DNA of 64,000 nucleotides from an uncultured Bacteroides sp. (GCA_949294185.1 CASFGA010000003.1:62001-126000); one strand, 5' to 3'. Positions 8,373-15,928 are shown, numbered from the stretch's first letter. Translations and numbers: made by a program. Notes: a model not told the origin generated them from the letters alone.

Positions 8373-8463
8373 AATTGTCTTTAAAGTTTGTACACCGACA
8401 AATATCCGGATAACAATTGGATTTCGCTTTTGCACACGTTACAAAAAATTTGCGCCGTGTTAC
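8373..8463 (-). promoter_or_regulatory. Conserved regulatory segment, copy A
   Basis: About 90 bp directly upstream of the NVEAL gene is strongly similar to the segment upstream of the propeller gene at 8488-9594 (copy B, 9596-9685). Read on the plus strand it holds ACGTTAC (8436-8442) and GTGTTAC (8457-8463), direct repeats 21 bp apart, plus a shared ATATCCGGA and GGATTTCGC block. Two 7-9-bp direct repeats two helical turns apart are typical of dimeric activators such as LytTR-type regulators. The exact -7 box is not clear; GATATTTG (8405-8398 on the minus strand) is the best candidate. Confidence 0.65.
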
Positions 8464-8487
8464 ATTTTAAAAGTTTATCCCTCATTT

Positions 8488-9594
8488 TCACCGCATGGAA
8501 TAAAACAGCAGCACAGCCCCCTCGTTCTTCAGATGGCTTTCCACCGCCCCATTTGCACGGGCGAAACCGTGCGCCACCAGTTCCTGATAATAGGAGTAGT
8601 CGTCCAGATAGCTGACAAGTCTTTCCCCGTCACATCCCAAAGGAGTCAAAAGACCTTTATAGGCATTGTTGAAGTCATTGCCCGAAAGCCTGCCGGCCTT
8701 TACATCATATACATAATCCATCAGATAATCGCCACAGGAAATCACACAGGCCACATAATTCTTACACCATATCGGAGTGGCTGAAAAATATGAATATCCG
8801 CCCTCCTTTATTCTTGTGACATCCTGTCTGTAGCGGTCGGGAATCCCGTTGCCGAGACTGACGGCGATTCTTCTGAGCGAATCCTTCCCCGAAAAGACAA
8901 AGAGGTCGTCGGACGAAGCCGAGGCAAACAACACACCCTGACCGGCAGACGAGAAATAAGTCTTACGATCAACAAAATCGAATGCCTTCTTTTCATAGGG
9001 AAGAAGGCTCTTCTCTATCTTCAGGTCACGGTCTGTTATGAAAATCCGATAACGCCCCTGATCCATGGAGGGCTTTCCTCCCCGACCCGGCGAATAAGCA
9101 AAGATGAAACAGCCGTCAGGCAAGACTTCCATATCCCATGCAACAAACGGCAGTTTCAACGACTTTTTATAGCGACCGTCGCGGCTACCATATACATTCA
9201 GCGAATGTCGGTAATTGTCGAGCGTGTATATGCAGGAATCGTCTGCGGCAAAGCTTCTCATCTCCAGATATTCCTCCGGTCCCTCACCTTTTGCGTCCAG
9301 AACGAACCTTGATCGCCCGCTTTCATCATACGCAACAATCTTTCCCGCCCGAAAATCAGCAAGATAAATCAGACCATTTTTCATGACCAACTTGTCAATG
9401 CCATAAAGCACCGAATGTTCCCCGCTTTCCAATGCCAGAAAACGGATGCTGTCCACCACATGACGCAAAAGCGTATCGGCATGCTCCACATCAAGACTCC
9501 AAGTCTGTTCGGCCTGTACAACCGGACGACTTTCGCTTGTACAGGCCATCAGTGTAACAGACAACAGCAATATATAAAATAGATTCCTTACCAT
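8488..9594 (-). CDS. 6-bladed beta-propeller lipoprotein
   Basis: 368 residues from ATG 9594. Signal peptide with lipobox LMAC. Propeller phrases include IYLADFRAGKIVAYDESGRS, GEGPEEYLEMRSFAADDS and IYTLDNYRHSLNVYG. It is closely related to the propeller at 5730-6845, with a nearly identical C-terminal tail that suggests recombination between the two. It is transcribed alone behind copy B of the conserved regulatory segment and has no NVEAL gene of its own, so it may belong to the same regulon. The function is unknown; a surface receptor or sensor role is only a guess. Confidence 0.85.
   Translation of the reverse strand: MVRNLFYILLLSVTLMACTSESRPVVQAEQTWSLDVEHADTLLRHVVDSIRFLALESGEHSVLYGIDKLVMKNGLIYLADFRAGKIVAYDESGRSRFVLDAKGEGPEEYLEMRSFAADDSCIYTLDNYRHSLNVYGSRDGRYKKSLKLPFVAWDMEVLPDGCFIFAYSPGRGGKPSMDQGRYRIFITDRDLKIEKSLLPYEKKAFDFVDRKTYFSSAGQGVLFASASSDDLFVFSGKDSLRRIAVSLGNGIPDRYRQDVTRIKEGGYSYFSATPIWCKNYVACVISCGDYLMDYVYDVKAGRLSGNDFNNAYKGLLTPLGCDGERLVSYLDDYSYYQELVAHGFARANGAVESHLKNEGAVLLFYSMR
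8489..8618. repeat. Propeller 3'-end repeat, copy 2
   Basis: Partner of 5731-5860 (119 of 130 positions identical by direct reading). Both copies are the 3' ends of propeller genes. Confidence 0.85.
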
Positions 9595-9595
9595 A

Positions 9596-9685
9596 AATTG
9601 TTTTCAAAGTTGCATACTGGCAAATATCCGGACAATAATCGGATTTCGCTACAGCATACGTTACAGAATGTTTGCACCACGTTAC
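9596..9685 (-). promoter_or_regulatory. Conserved regulatory segment, copy B
   Basis: About 90 bp ending at the ATG of the propeller gene at 9594; the counterpart of copy A. On the plus strand it has two exact ACGTTAC boxes (9658-9664 and 9679-9685), 21 bp apart, each preceded by GCA. The ATATCCGGA and GGATTTCGC blocks are kept as well. Confidence 0.65.
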
Positions 9686-9767
9686 TTCACTGCACTTTTC
9701 CACCACCCGGGAGAAGTCGCCAGACCTCCGGACTACAACCGGATTTTGTCGTATTTACGTATTTGAC

Positions 9768-9798
9768 TTGTTTAGTCGGAAGAAAAAATGTAATTTTG
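9768..9798 (+). promoter_or_regulatory. tetR-fabG promoter
   Basis: TAATTTTG (9791-9798) matches the -7 consensus exactly; a weak TTG lies 20 bp upstream (9768-9770). The start of tetR is 34 bp downstream. Confidence 0.65.
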
Positions 9799-9801
9799 CC
9801 C

Positions 9802-9813
9802 ACTGTATACAGT
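9802..9813. promoter_or_regulatory. Palindromic operator at tetR start site
   Basis: ACTGTATACAGT is a perfect 12-bp palindrome beginning 4 bp after the -7 box, right over the expected transcription start and 19 bp upstream of the tetR ATG. That is where a TetR dimer would bind to repress its own promoter. Confidence 0.6.
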
Positions 9814-9831
9814 ATCTGTGCAATAAAGGAA

Positions 9832-10428
9832 ATGACTATCTCGAAGACCAAAGCCCAGTTAGTAGATGTGGCACGCCAGCTTTTTGCCAAGAAGGGGGTG
9901 GAAGCGACTACGATGAACGACATCGCCGTGGCCTCCCAAAAAGGCCGGCGCACGCTGTATACCTACTTCAAGAACAAGGAGGATGTCTATATGGCTGTGG
10001 TGGAATCGGAGCTGGAAATGCTGTCAGACCGCATGACGCGGGCAGCGGGAAGGCCGACTTCCCCTGAGAAAAAGATACTGGAGCTTATCATGACGCATCT
10101 GGAGGCCATCAAACTGGTGGTTTTCCGAAACGGAACGCTGCGCGCCTATTTCTTCCGCAACATCTGGCAGGTGGAGACCATCCGCAAGCACTTCGACCAA
10201 AAGGAAATCATCCTCTTCCGCCGTGTCTTGCAGGAAGGCAAGGAAAAGGGCTTCTTTGACATAGACAACGTAGACATCATGGCAGACATCCTGCACTACT
10301 GCATAAAAGGCATCGAAGTGCCCTATATCCGCGGACAGATCGGCGAGGAGCTCGACGACGAGACAGGATGGCGCTACGTTTCTAAAATCGTATACGGAGC
10401 ATTGGGATGCAAGAACAATCATTTATAA
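9832..10428 (+). CDS. TetR/AcrR family transcriptional regulator
   Basis: 198 residues from ATG 9832; the frame is open further upstream but crosses the promoter, so that extension is not coding. The N-terminal 55 residues form a TetR helix-turn-helix: KAQLVDVARQLFAKKGVEAT, then TMNDIAVASQKGRRTLYTYFKNKEDV. The remaining 140 residues are the all-helical ligand and dimer domain. A perfect palindrome at the promoter suggests self-repression. fabG starts 20 bp after the stop, so the two are co-transcribed, and the inducer may be a fatty-acid-related or other small hydrophobic molecule; that is inference. Confidence 0.9.
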   Translation: MTISKTKAQLVDVARQLFAKKGVEATTMNDIAVASQKGRRTLYTYFKNKEDVYMAVVESELEMLSDRMTRAAGRPTSPEKKILELIMTHLEAIKLVVFRNGTLRAYFFRNIWQVETIRKHFDQKEIILFRRVLQEGKEKGFFDIDNVDIMADILHYCIKGIEVPYIRGQIGEELDDETGWRYVSKIVYGALGCKNNHL

Positions 10429-10448
10429 ACCACTAAATAGTAAAAGAC

Positions 10449-11195
10449 ATGGGATTATTAACTGGAAAGACAGCGATCATCACCGGTGCCGCACGCGGAA
10501 TCGGTAAGGCTATCGCCCTGAAGTTTGCAGCCGAAGGCGCAAACATCGCGTTCACTGACCTGGTAATCGACGAAAACGGCCAGAATACGGAAAAGGAAAT
10601 CGCAGCATACGGCGTCAAAGTAAAGGGATACGCTTCGAATGCCGCAAGCTTCGAAGATACGGCAAAGGTTGTAGAACAGATCAAGGAAGAGTTCGGCTCT
10701 ATCGACATCCTTGTAAATAACGCCGGAATCACGAAAGACGGACTGATGATGCGCATGAGTGAAGCACAGTGGGACGCTGTAATCGCCGTAAACCTAAAGT
10801 CGGCCTTCAACTTTATCCACGCATGTACGCCGATCATGATGCGCCAGAAGAGCGGAAGCATCATCAACATGGCTTCGGTAGTAGGTGTTCACGGAAATGC
10901 AGGCCAGTGCAACTACTCAGCTTCCAAGGCCGGAATGATCGGTCTGGCCAAGTCTATCGCTCAGGAACTGGGTTCACGCGGAATCCGCGCCAATGCCATC
11001 GCTCCGGGATTCATCATCACCGAGATGACCGCCAAGCTGTCGGACGAAGTGAAGGCTGAATGGAACAAGCGTATCCCCTTGCGCCGCGGCGGAACACCCG
11101 AAGATGTTGCCAATATCGCCGTATTCCTTGCTTCAGACATGTCGTCATACGTGTCTGGACAGGTTATCCAGGTTGACGGCGGCATGAACATGTAA
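10449..11195 (+). CDS. fabG: 3-oxoacyl-[ACP] reductase
   Basis: 248 residues, the standard FabG length. It reduces 3-oxoacyl-ACP with NADPH in type II fatty-acid synthesis. The short-chain dehydrogenase motifs are complete: TGAARGIG at residues 12-19, NNAG at 90-93, and the catalytic tetrad Asn115, Ser143, Tyr156 and Lys160 in NYSASKAG. The closing QVIQVDGGMNM is typical of FabG. It is co-transcribed with the tetR gene and ends in a strong hairpin. A related SDR of other specificity cannot be excluded, but the match to FabG is close throughout. Confidence 0.92.
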   Translation: MGLLTGKTAIITGAARGIGKAIALKFAAEGANIAFTDLVIDENGQNTEKEIAAYGVKVKGYASNAASFEDTAKVVEQIKEEFGSIDILVNNAGITKDGLMMRMSEAQWDAVIAVNLKSAFNFIHACTPIMMRQKSGSIINMASVVGVHGNAGQCNYSASKAGMIGLAKSIAQELGSRGIRANAIAPGFIITEMTAKLSDEVKAEWNKRIPLRRGGTPEDVANIAVFLASDMSSYVSGQVIQVDGGMNM

Positions 11196-11212
11196 TTTTT
11201 TTCATAAAGCAT

Positions 11213-11266
11213 GAAAGATGGAGCATGTCTCTGCAAGGCGGAGACACACGCTTCATCTTTCTTTTT
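11213..11266 (+). terminator. fabG terminator
   Basis: GAAAGATGGAGC (11213-11224) pairs with GCTTCATCTTTC (11250-11261) with one G:T, and an inner TGTCTC/GAGACA stem (11226-11231, 11241-11246) extends it. It is followed by TTTTTATT. It lies 17 bp after fabG and rules out the upstream extension of the next gene's reading frame. Confidence 0.85.
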
Positions 11267-11282
11267 ATTCTTTCTTACCGCT

Positions 11283-11954
11283 ATGACAGTTGTATACGAA
11301 GACAACCACATCATTGTTGTCAACAAGACCTCCTCGGAAATCGTGCAGGGAGACAAGACCGGTGACACCCCCCTGTCGGAGACCGTCAAACTATATATCA
11401 AGGAAAAATACGCCAAGGCCGGCAACGTATTCCTCGGAGTGACGCACCGACTTGACCGTCCGGTAAGCGGACTGGTGGTCTTTGCCCGGACAAGCAAGGC
11501 ACTGAGCCGCCTGAACGACATGTTCCGCAACAATGAAGTGAAGAAAACCTATTGGGCAGTGGTAAAGAACTGCCCGCAAGAGCCGGAAGGAATACTGACG
11601 CACTATCTGGTAAAAAACGAAAAGCAGAACAAGTCATACGCATACGACAAGGAGGTGAAAGGCTCAAAGAAAGCCGTCCTGCATTATAAGCTGATCGGGC
11701 AGTCGCAAAACTATTATCTGCTGGAGGTCGACCTGAAGACCGGCCGCCATCACCAGATCCGCTGCCAACTGGCAAAGATAGGATGCCCCATAAAAGGAGA
11801 CTTAAAGTATGGCTTTCCCCGCTCAAACCCTGACGGAAGCATCTGCCTGCATGCACGCCACATCAGTTTCATCCACCCCGTCTCCAAAAAAGTCATCGAC
11901 CTGACGGCACCTCTGCCCGAAGGAAACCTCTGGAATGGCTTTATCAAAAAATAA
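11283..11954 (+). CDS. RluA-family pseudouridine synthase
   Basis: 223 residues from ATG 11283 (MTVVYEDNHIIVVNK); upstream ATGs in the same frame lie inside the fabG terminator. It converts specific uridines to pseudouridine in rRNA or tRNA. The catalytic motif HRLDRPVSG carries the nucleophilic Asp; GRHHQIRCQLAKIGCPI and the YGFPR/ICLHARHI segments are the other RluA signatures. There is no S4 domain, so it is a short RluA/RluC-D-type or TruC-like enzyme; the exact target base cannot be read from the sequence. Confidence 0.88.
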   Translation: MTVVYEDNHIIVVNKTSSEIVQGDKTGDTPLSETVKLYIKEKYAKAGNVFLGVTHRLDRPVSGLVVFARTSKALSRLNDMFRNNEVKKTYWAVVKNCPQEPEGILTHYLVKNEKQNKSYAYDKEVKGSKKAVLHYKLIGQSQNYYLLEVDLKTGRHHQIRCQLAKIGCPIKGDLKYGFPRSNPDGSICLHARHISFIHPVSKKVIDLTAPLPEGNLWNGFIKK

Positions 11955-11956
11955 AA

Positions 11957-11984
11957 AAAGAGAACGCTTCACAGCGGCCTCTTT
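11957..11984. terminator. Hairpin between rluA-like gene and response regulator
   Basis: AAAGAG and CGC pair with GCG and CTCTTT around a TTCACA loop, with a small internal loop. On the minus strand the stem runs into a long T tract (TTTTTTTATTTTTT), so it may end minus-strand transcripts coming from the response regulator as well as plus-strand ones. Confidence 0.5.
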
Positions 11985-12346
11985 CTCAACAAATTAACAC
12001 ATAGGCATCTTCATTTATCAAGAGATTGAATTAAAACAATCCCTAACTTTATTCTATGGGGTTGGGTTTATAAGTCTTAGTTCGTTTTTGTATGGTTTGT
12101 CTTGTTGTTTACATATAATATTAATGCAACTCCCGTGCCAAACATCCGATTTTCTCCCGGAAAAATTCAATTTTTCTTCTGTTTTTCCGTGTCATCCACT
12201 TTACAAAGACATAACGCACTATCAATCAACAATTATCAACAGCAGCAACTTCTGAGTTCATCCTCACAAAAAAAGTTTTTCATCCTATCCCCGTTGGACA
12301 AAAAACAGTTCAATCTGCCAAAACATGTGGAGCGACTGAGAAACAC
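11985..12346. other. Gene-free spacer between convergent genes
   Basis: About 360 bp, AT-rich, with no convincing gene, RNA or promoter. The short open frame at 12102-12383 (plus) has no signal or family resemblance and is probably chance. Confidence 0.5.
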
Positions 12347-12376
12347 GTGGAATCATTCCACACTTTATTGTGGAAT
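12347..12376. repeat. Alternating hairpins at end of response regulator gene
   Basis: GTGGAAT (12347-12353), ATTCCACA (12355-12362) and TGTGGAAT (12369-12376) allow two mutually exclusive hairpins that overlap the last codons and stop of the minus-strand response regulator. Confidence 0.5.
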
Positions 12377-13684
12377 ATTATAAAGCTTCAGCTTATTGTA
12401 AAGCGTCTTTCTGTCCACACCCAACAGCTGTGCCGCCTTTGTCTTGTTGTTTTTTGTCTGCTGCAAGGCATCCAGAATGCGCTGCTTCTCCGTTTCTTCA
12501 TCATGCAGGAAAAAAGTCCGGACTTCAGGAACAGGCTCTGCAAACTCTTCTCCCAAGTCCCGCAGCGTTATGAAATCTCCTTTTGCCAACAAGGTAGCGC
12601 GCTTTATCGTATTCTTCAGCTGGCGGAGATTGCCGGGCCACGAATAATTCTGCAAGGCATCGCTTGCCGCAGCATCGAAGCCTACCAGACTTTTTTCCAG
12701 TTCCCTGTTCGCCTGGTCCAAGAAGAAATTGGCAAAAAGCAGGATATCCTCCGGCCGTTCCTTCAGCGAAGGCATGCGGAGTGTAAATTCATTTATGCGG
12801 TGATACAGGTCTTCACGAAAAGTTCCCTTGACAATAGCCTCCTTCAGATTTTCGTTCGTGGCACTTATCAAGCGCACATCCACTTCGATTTCCTTCGTCG
12901 AACCGATGCGCCGGATACGGCGTTCCTGAAGCGCGCGAAGCAGCTGAATCTGCACTTCATAGCTCAAATTACCGATTTCATCGAGGAAAAGCGTTCCTCC
13001 ATTGGCTTCTTCAAAAGCTCCCACCTTATCCGAAAGGGCACCGGTAAAGGAGCCTTTCACATGTCCGAAGAATTCAGATGCCGCCAAATCTTTAGGGATA
13101 GAACCGCAATCAATGGCAATAAACGGCCGTCCCGCCCGCTTGCTAAGCTGGTGGATACGGTGTGCCACGTATTCTTTCCCCGTACCGCTCGCGCCATTTA
13201 TCAGTACAGACATCTGTGTAGGAGCCACCAGATTTACATAATCATACAGCTGGCGGGCAGCTTCGCTCTCTCCTTCCAGAAAATCCTGACGGGTCACAGG
13301 GACAGACTGCGGCGCAACCGTCACTTCTCCTATCGCCTCCGTTATCTTTTTCAAAAGGATGTCGGGCTGCACCGGCTTGGCCACATAGTCGGTAGCCCCC
13401 TGCTTCATGGCCTGCACAGCTGTCTGAATCTCAGCATAACCGGTCATAATGATGAAAGGAACTGCATTCTTCTGCTCTCTCAGCCAAGAGAGCAATGCAA
13501 TCCCGTCCTGGTCGGGCAAGCGCAAGTCGGACAACACGAGACTGAAATCACGGGCAGACAACAGTTTGCGTGCCCGCAACTGTGTGCCTGCCGTCTCAAT
13601 CTCGAATCCCTTCTTCCCCAACCAAGTCTTCAGCATTGTAGAGAAAGTAAGATCATCCTCAACGATAAGAATAGAAAGAGCCAT
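12365..13684 (-). CDS. Sigma-54-dependent response regulator (NtrC type)
   Basis: 439 residues. Order: receiver domain (1-115) with acidic pair E9/D10 and phospho-acceptor Asp53 in LSDLRLPD; sigma-54 AAA+ domain (about 135-375) with Walker A GASGTGKE, the loop KGSFTGA (Ser where the canonical sequence has GAFTGA) and Walker B GTLFLDEIG; and a Fis-type helix-turn-helix at the end (NKTKAAQLLGVDRKTLYNKL). It activates RpoN promoters after phosphorylation. No sensor kinase is adjacent; the next gene upstream is an outer-membrane barrel gene 13 bp away, read in the same direction, so the two may share a transcript. Confidence 0.93.
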   Translation of the reverse strand: MALSILIVEDDLTFSTMLKTWLGKKGFEIETAGTQLRARKLLSARDFSLVLSDLRLPDQDGIALLSWLREQKNAVPFIIMTGYAEIQTAVQAMKQGATDYVAKPVQPDILLKKITEAIGEVTVAPQSVPVTRQDFLEGESEAARQLYDYVNLVAPTQMSVLINGASGTGKEYVAHRIHQLSKRAGRPFIAIDCGSIPKDLAASEFFGHVKGSFTGALSDKVGAFEEANGGTLFLDEIGNLSYEVQIQLLRALQERRIRRIGSTKEIEVDVRLISATNENLKEAIVKGTFREDLYHRINEFTLRMPSLKERPEDILLFANFFLDQANRELEKSLVGFDAAASDALQNYSWPGNLRQLKNTIKRATLLAKGDFITLRDLGEEFAEPVPEVRTFFLHDEETEKQRILDALQQTKNNKTKAAQLLGVDRKTLYNKLKLYNIPQ

Positions 13685-13697
13685 GTGTATTTCTTTA

Positions 13698-14312
13698 TTA
13701 AAACTTATAGCCTACGGTAAAGAAGAATGCCAGATTGCGTGGAGAAGCCCCATCCGCTATCTTGCACAGGCCGAACTCTCCGTCCAACCCTACTGTCCAT
13801 TTCGGAAAATCCAGTGCCACCCCGCCTTGCAGACCGGCATCGAAACGGTGCATGCCGTCCCAACCGATGGATTCAACATCATCAAACGTGTCCCATGAAG
13901 TGGTGATGCCGGCCGTTTCCAAGCTTGCCTTGCCGTTTACCCCGTATGCCAGATAAGGCCCGGCAGTGAAAACCATGTCAAACTTGCAGGCCGTACCGAC
14001 ATGAAAGGCTGCCAGCAACGGCATTTCAAAGTAATTCTGGTCGAGTTTCACCTTTTCTCCACCCGTTCCTGCATCATAACTCGCTCCTTTTGAAACCCAG
14101 CTCAATCCCGTCTGGAAAGATACCAATCCGGTAAGGGGTACATCAATACCCACACCTACTTTGGGATTAAACAGCGGATTGCTGCCATCAGCATCCTTTC
14201 CCATCCAGGTGCTCATGCCCAAACCAAGTTCCAGACTCCACGTAACCTTGGTCTGCGCCGCAACGGTCAATGTGGAAAATATACACACTACTATAAGCAA
14301 AAACTTTTTCAT
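13698..14312 (-). CDS. Outer-membrane beta-barrel protein (PorT-like)
   Basis: 204 residues with signal peptide MKKFLLIVVCIFSTLTVAAQ. The mature part alternates hydrophobic and polar residues in about eight strands (WSLELGLGMSTW, VGVGIDVPLTG, FDMVFTAGPYLAYG and others) and ends in FFFTVGYKF with a terminal Phe, the outer-membrane assembly signal. It fits the outer-membrane protein beta-barrel family common in Bacteroidales (OMP_b-brl_2). Ligand unknown. It has an exact-consensus promoter at 14341-14371 and is followed by the sigma-54 regulator. Confidence 0.85.
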   Translation of the reverse strand: MKKFLLIVVCIFSTLTVAAQTKVTWSLELGLGMSTWMGKDADGSNPLFNPKVGVGIDVPLTGLVSFQTGLSWVSKGASYDAGTGGEKVKLDQNYFEMPLLAAFHVGTACKFDMVFTAGPYLAYGVNGKASLETAGITTSWDTFDDVESIGWDGMHRFDAGLQGGVALDFPKWTVGLDGEFGLCKIADGASPRNLAFFFTVGYKF

Positions 14313-14340
14313 AAGCCATTCGTTTTTTATATTCCTATCG

Positions 14341-14371
14341 CAAATGTATAAAGTTTAGCCGGACAAGCAAA
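14341..14371 (-). promoter_or_regulatory. Beta-barrel gene promoter
   Basis: Minus strand: TTTG (14371-14368), 19 bp, TACATTTG (14348-14341). A full match to the Bacteroides consensus, about 29 bp before the ATG. Confidence 0.85.
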
Positions 14372-14381
14372 TAAATAAGGT

Positions 14382-14418
14382 GTAAAAAAAGCGCCGTCCG
14401 GCAGGGAACGGCGCTTTT
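14382..14418 (-). terminator. Terminator of second beta-barrel gene
   Basis: Stem AAAAGCGCCGT (14387-14397) with ACGGCGCTTTT (14408-14418), 10-nt loop; on the minus strand it is followed by a run of T. It closes the gene ending at 14437. Confidence 0.85.
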
Positions 14419-14436
14419 ACCGGCTGTTTCAGCCAA

Positions 14437-14967
14437 TCAGAATTCCCAGTCGATTCCGATTGAAATGTTTTCTCCGTCCACCATCACGCCGAAGCCGTCA
14501 TTCCCCGAGTTCTTGTAATAGTCGTCACGGTATCCGGCAAAGCCTACCTTCGTTATCAGGCTGAGCTGCTCGGTAAGCTTGATGGCCAGACCCGGCTTCA
14601 GTCCGATTTCGAAACCGTTCACGCTGTCATGATGCTTTTCCTTGAAGGTGGAAAAACCCAGTCCCATATCCAGGAACAGGCGGATTACCTTGTTTTCATA
14701 ATAAGAATAGCGGGCATAGGGAGCGATGGCAAAAGCGGTAGACCGCTGTGTTCCGTTGTCACCCTTGCCGTTGAACGCCAGGGCAAGCTCTCCGCCCACG
14801 GCCCATCTCTCGTTCAGATTATAGCCGAAATCGGGCGCAATGGAGAAAGAAGTCCGGTCTATGTCCGTATTCCTCCACAAACTGATACTACCGCCCAAGT
14901 ACATCTGCTGCGCCTGAGCACACACTGCCGCCATTACCACGGCAATCACCAAAAACAATTTTCTCAT
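14437..14967 (-). CDS. Outer-membrane beta-barrel protein
   Basis: 176 residues from ATG 14967 (MRKLFLVIAVVMAAVCAQAQ, a clean signal peptide); the frame is open up to 15012, but that extension lacks a signal. Repeated amphipathic strands (MYLGGSISLWRN, FSIAPDFGYNLNERWAVGGELAL, RLFLDMGLGFSTF and others) and a final SIGIDWEF with terminal Phe mark a small 8-strand barrel of the porin/OmpX-like type. It is a separate transcription unit from the barrel gene that follows it. Function unknown. Confidence 0.85.
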   Translation of the reverse strand: MRKLFLVIAVVMAAVCAQAQQMYLGGSISLWRNTDIDRTSFSIAPDFGYNLNERWAVGGELALAFNGKGDNGTQRSTAFAIAPYARYSYYENKVIRLFLDMGLGFSTFKEKHHDSVNGFEIGLKPGLAIKLTEQLSLITKVGFAGYRDDYYKNSGNDGFGVMVDGENISIGIDWEF

Positions 14968-15023
14968 AATTCTATCAAGTTTAGTTATAATACTGATGCA
15001 ACTGCACTCCACGCCGTCCTGCC

Positions 15024-15224
15024 TTATCCGTTCTTGTGCCGGTTGGCGCGGCGGCGGCGATATTCCGCCTTCATCTTTGCCGACCCTGAGCCGTGGGCTC
15101 CGGTGACATAAGCCTTCTTCTGGCTTTTGGTCTTGACCTTTTCGGTCTTTTTCCCGGCAGACGACTTGCTTCCCCGGAAAACGATGCCTTCTGTCAGAAT
15201 CTTTTCTATATCCATATCTTTCAT
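15024..15224 (-). CDS. Small basic protein of unknown function
   Basis: 66 residues, very rich in Lys and Arg; the C-terminal third (KMKAEYRRRRANRHKNG) is strongly basic. It begins with MKDMDIEKILTEGIVFRG. I do not recognise a family. Its ATG overlaps the stop of the B3/4 gene (ATGA, 15221-15224), which points to translational coupling and supports it being real. A nucleic-acid-binding role is possible from charge alone. Confidence 0.6.
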   Translation of the reverse strand: MKDMDIEKILTEGIVFRGSKSSAGKKTEKVKTKSQKKAYVTGAHGSGSAKMKAEYRRRRANRHKNG

Positions 15225-15892
15225 TTAAAGTAAACCACCTTTATATTTTTCGCTTCCGCAAACTCTTCCAACAGACTGGTCATATAGCCGACGGCATCTT
15301 CCAGTCCCTTTTCTCCGCTGTATGCATTGATAATCGCCAACAGACGGGAGGTTTCAGCAGAAATCTTCGTCCGCTCGTTGTCGCTGGTGGGAGTCCCCAC
15401 TCCGCCTGCCATGTCACGATAAACGGGCATCCCCTCGATATTCAGTTCGCCCCGGCCTATCCCTTCGTAAGGTTCGCCCGCCCGGCCGATTCCGAGCACA
15501 AGCCGGTCGCCCTGAATCTTGTCCAGATCGAAGCCGCCTATGGAGTGTCCGCAATAGATGGAGACCAGATTAATCAAGTCTACCAGCGTATCAATCTGAT
15601 AAAGAGGGATACCCCGCAGAATGCGGCGGCAAAGCGCCTCAGAAGAGGGGCGATAGCGGCTGGGATCCTTTCCGCATTTCTTGTAGGCCTGACGCGTGGC
15701 CTGGATGGCCGGCATCTCCTTGATGGAATCGACGGTATACCGCTCGCGGTAAAGGGCCGTATAGTCGCCGATACGCTTCCACAGCGACTCACTGTAGGGC
15801 GTGTTACGCACTTCCGCAAACACCGCCGCTCCCCGAAACTGAGGCCAAACCTGCCTCAACTCGTCTGAAACTTCGATGGTCAACACACTCAT
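15221..15892 (-). CDS. B3/4 domain protein (PheT-like)
   Basis: 223 residues. The sequence matches the stand-alone B3/4 domain family (COG3382): YRPSSEALCRRIL, DTLVDLINLVSIYCGHSIGGFDLDKI, then GTPTSDNERTKIS and a helical C-terminus. The same fold in the beta subunit of phenylalanyl-tRNA synthetase edits mischarged tyrosine; the stand-alone proteins are thought to be tRNA-editing-like but this is not established here. It is the first gene of a two-gene unit with the small basic protein. Confidence 0.85.
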   Translation of the reverse strand: MSVLTIEVSDELRQVWPQFRGAAVFAEVRNTPYSESLWKRIGDYTALYRERYTVDSIKEMPAIQATRQAYKKCGKDPSRYRPSSEALCRRILRGIPLYQIDTLVDLINLVSIYCGHSIGGFDLDKIQGDRLVLGIGRAGEPYEGIGRGELNIEGMPVYRDMAGGVGTPTSDNERTKISAETSRLLAIINAYSGEKGLEDAVGYMTSLLEEFAEAKNIKVVYFK

Positions 15893-15920
15893 TGTCTTTT
15901 TTATCCTTATTAATGGTGGG

Positions 15921-15928
15921 CAAAATTA
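15921..15928 (-). promoter_or_regulatory. -7 element of B3/4 gene
   Basis: TAATTTTG on the minus strand, 29 bp before the B3/4 ATG; no good TTTG box at the expected upstream distance. Confidence 0.5.

Noticed and set aside
11211..11282. N-terminal extension of the RluA-family protein
   Set aside because: The extension is encoded by the fabG terminator hairpin, so translation from there is not plausible; ATG 11283 fits the family start.
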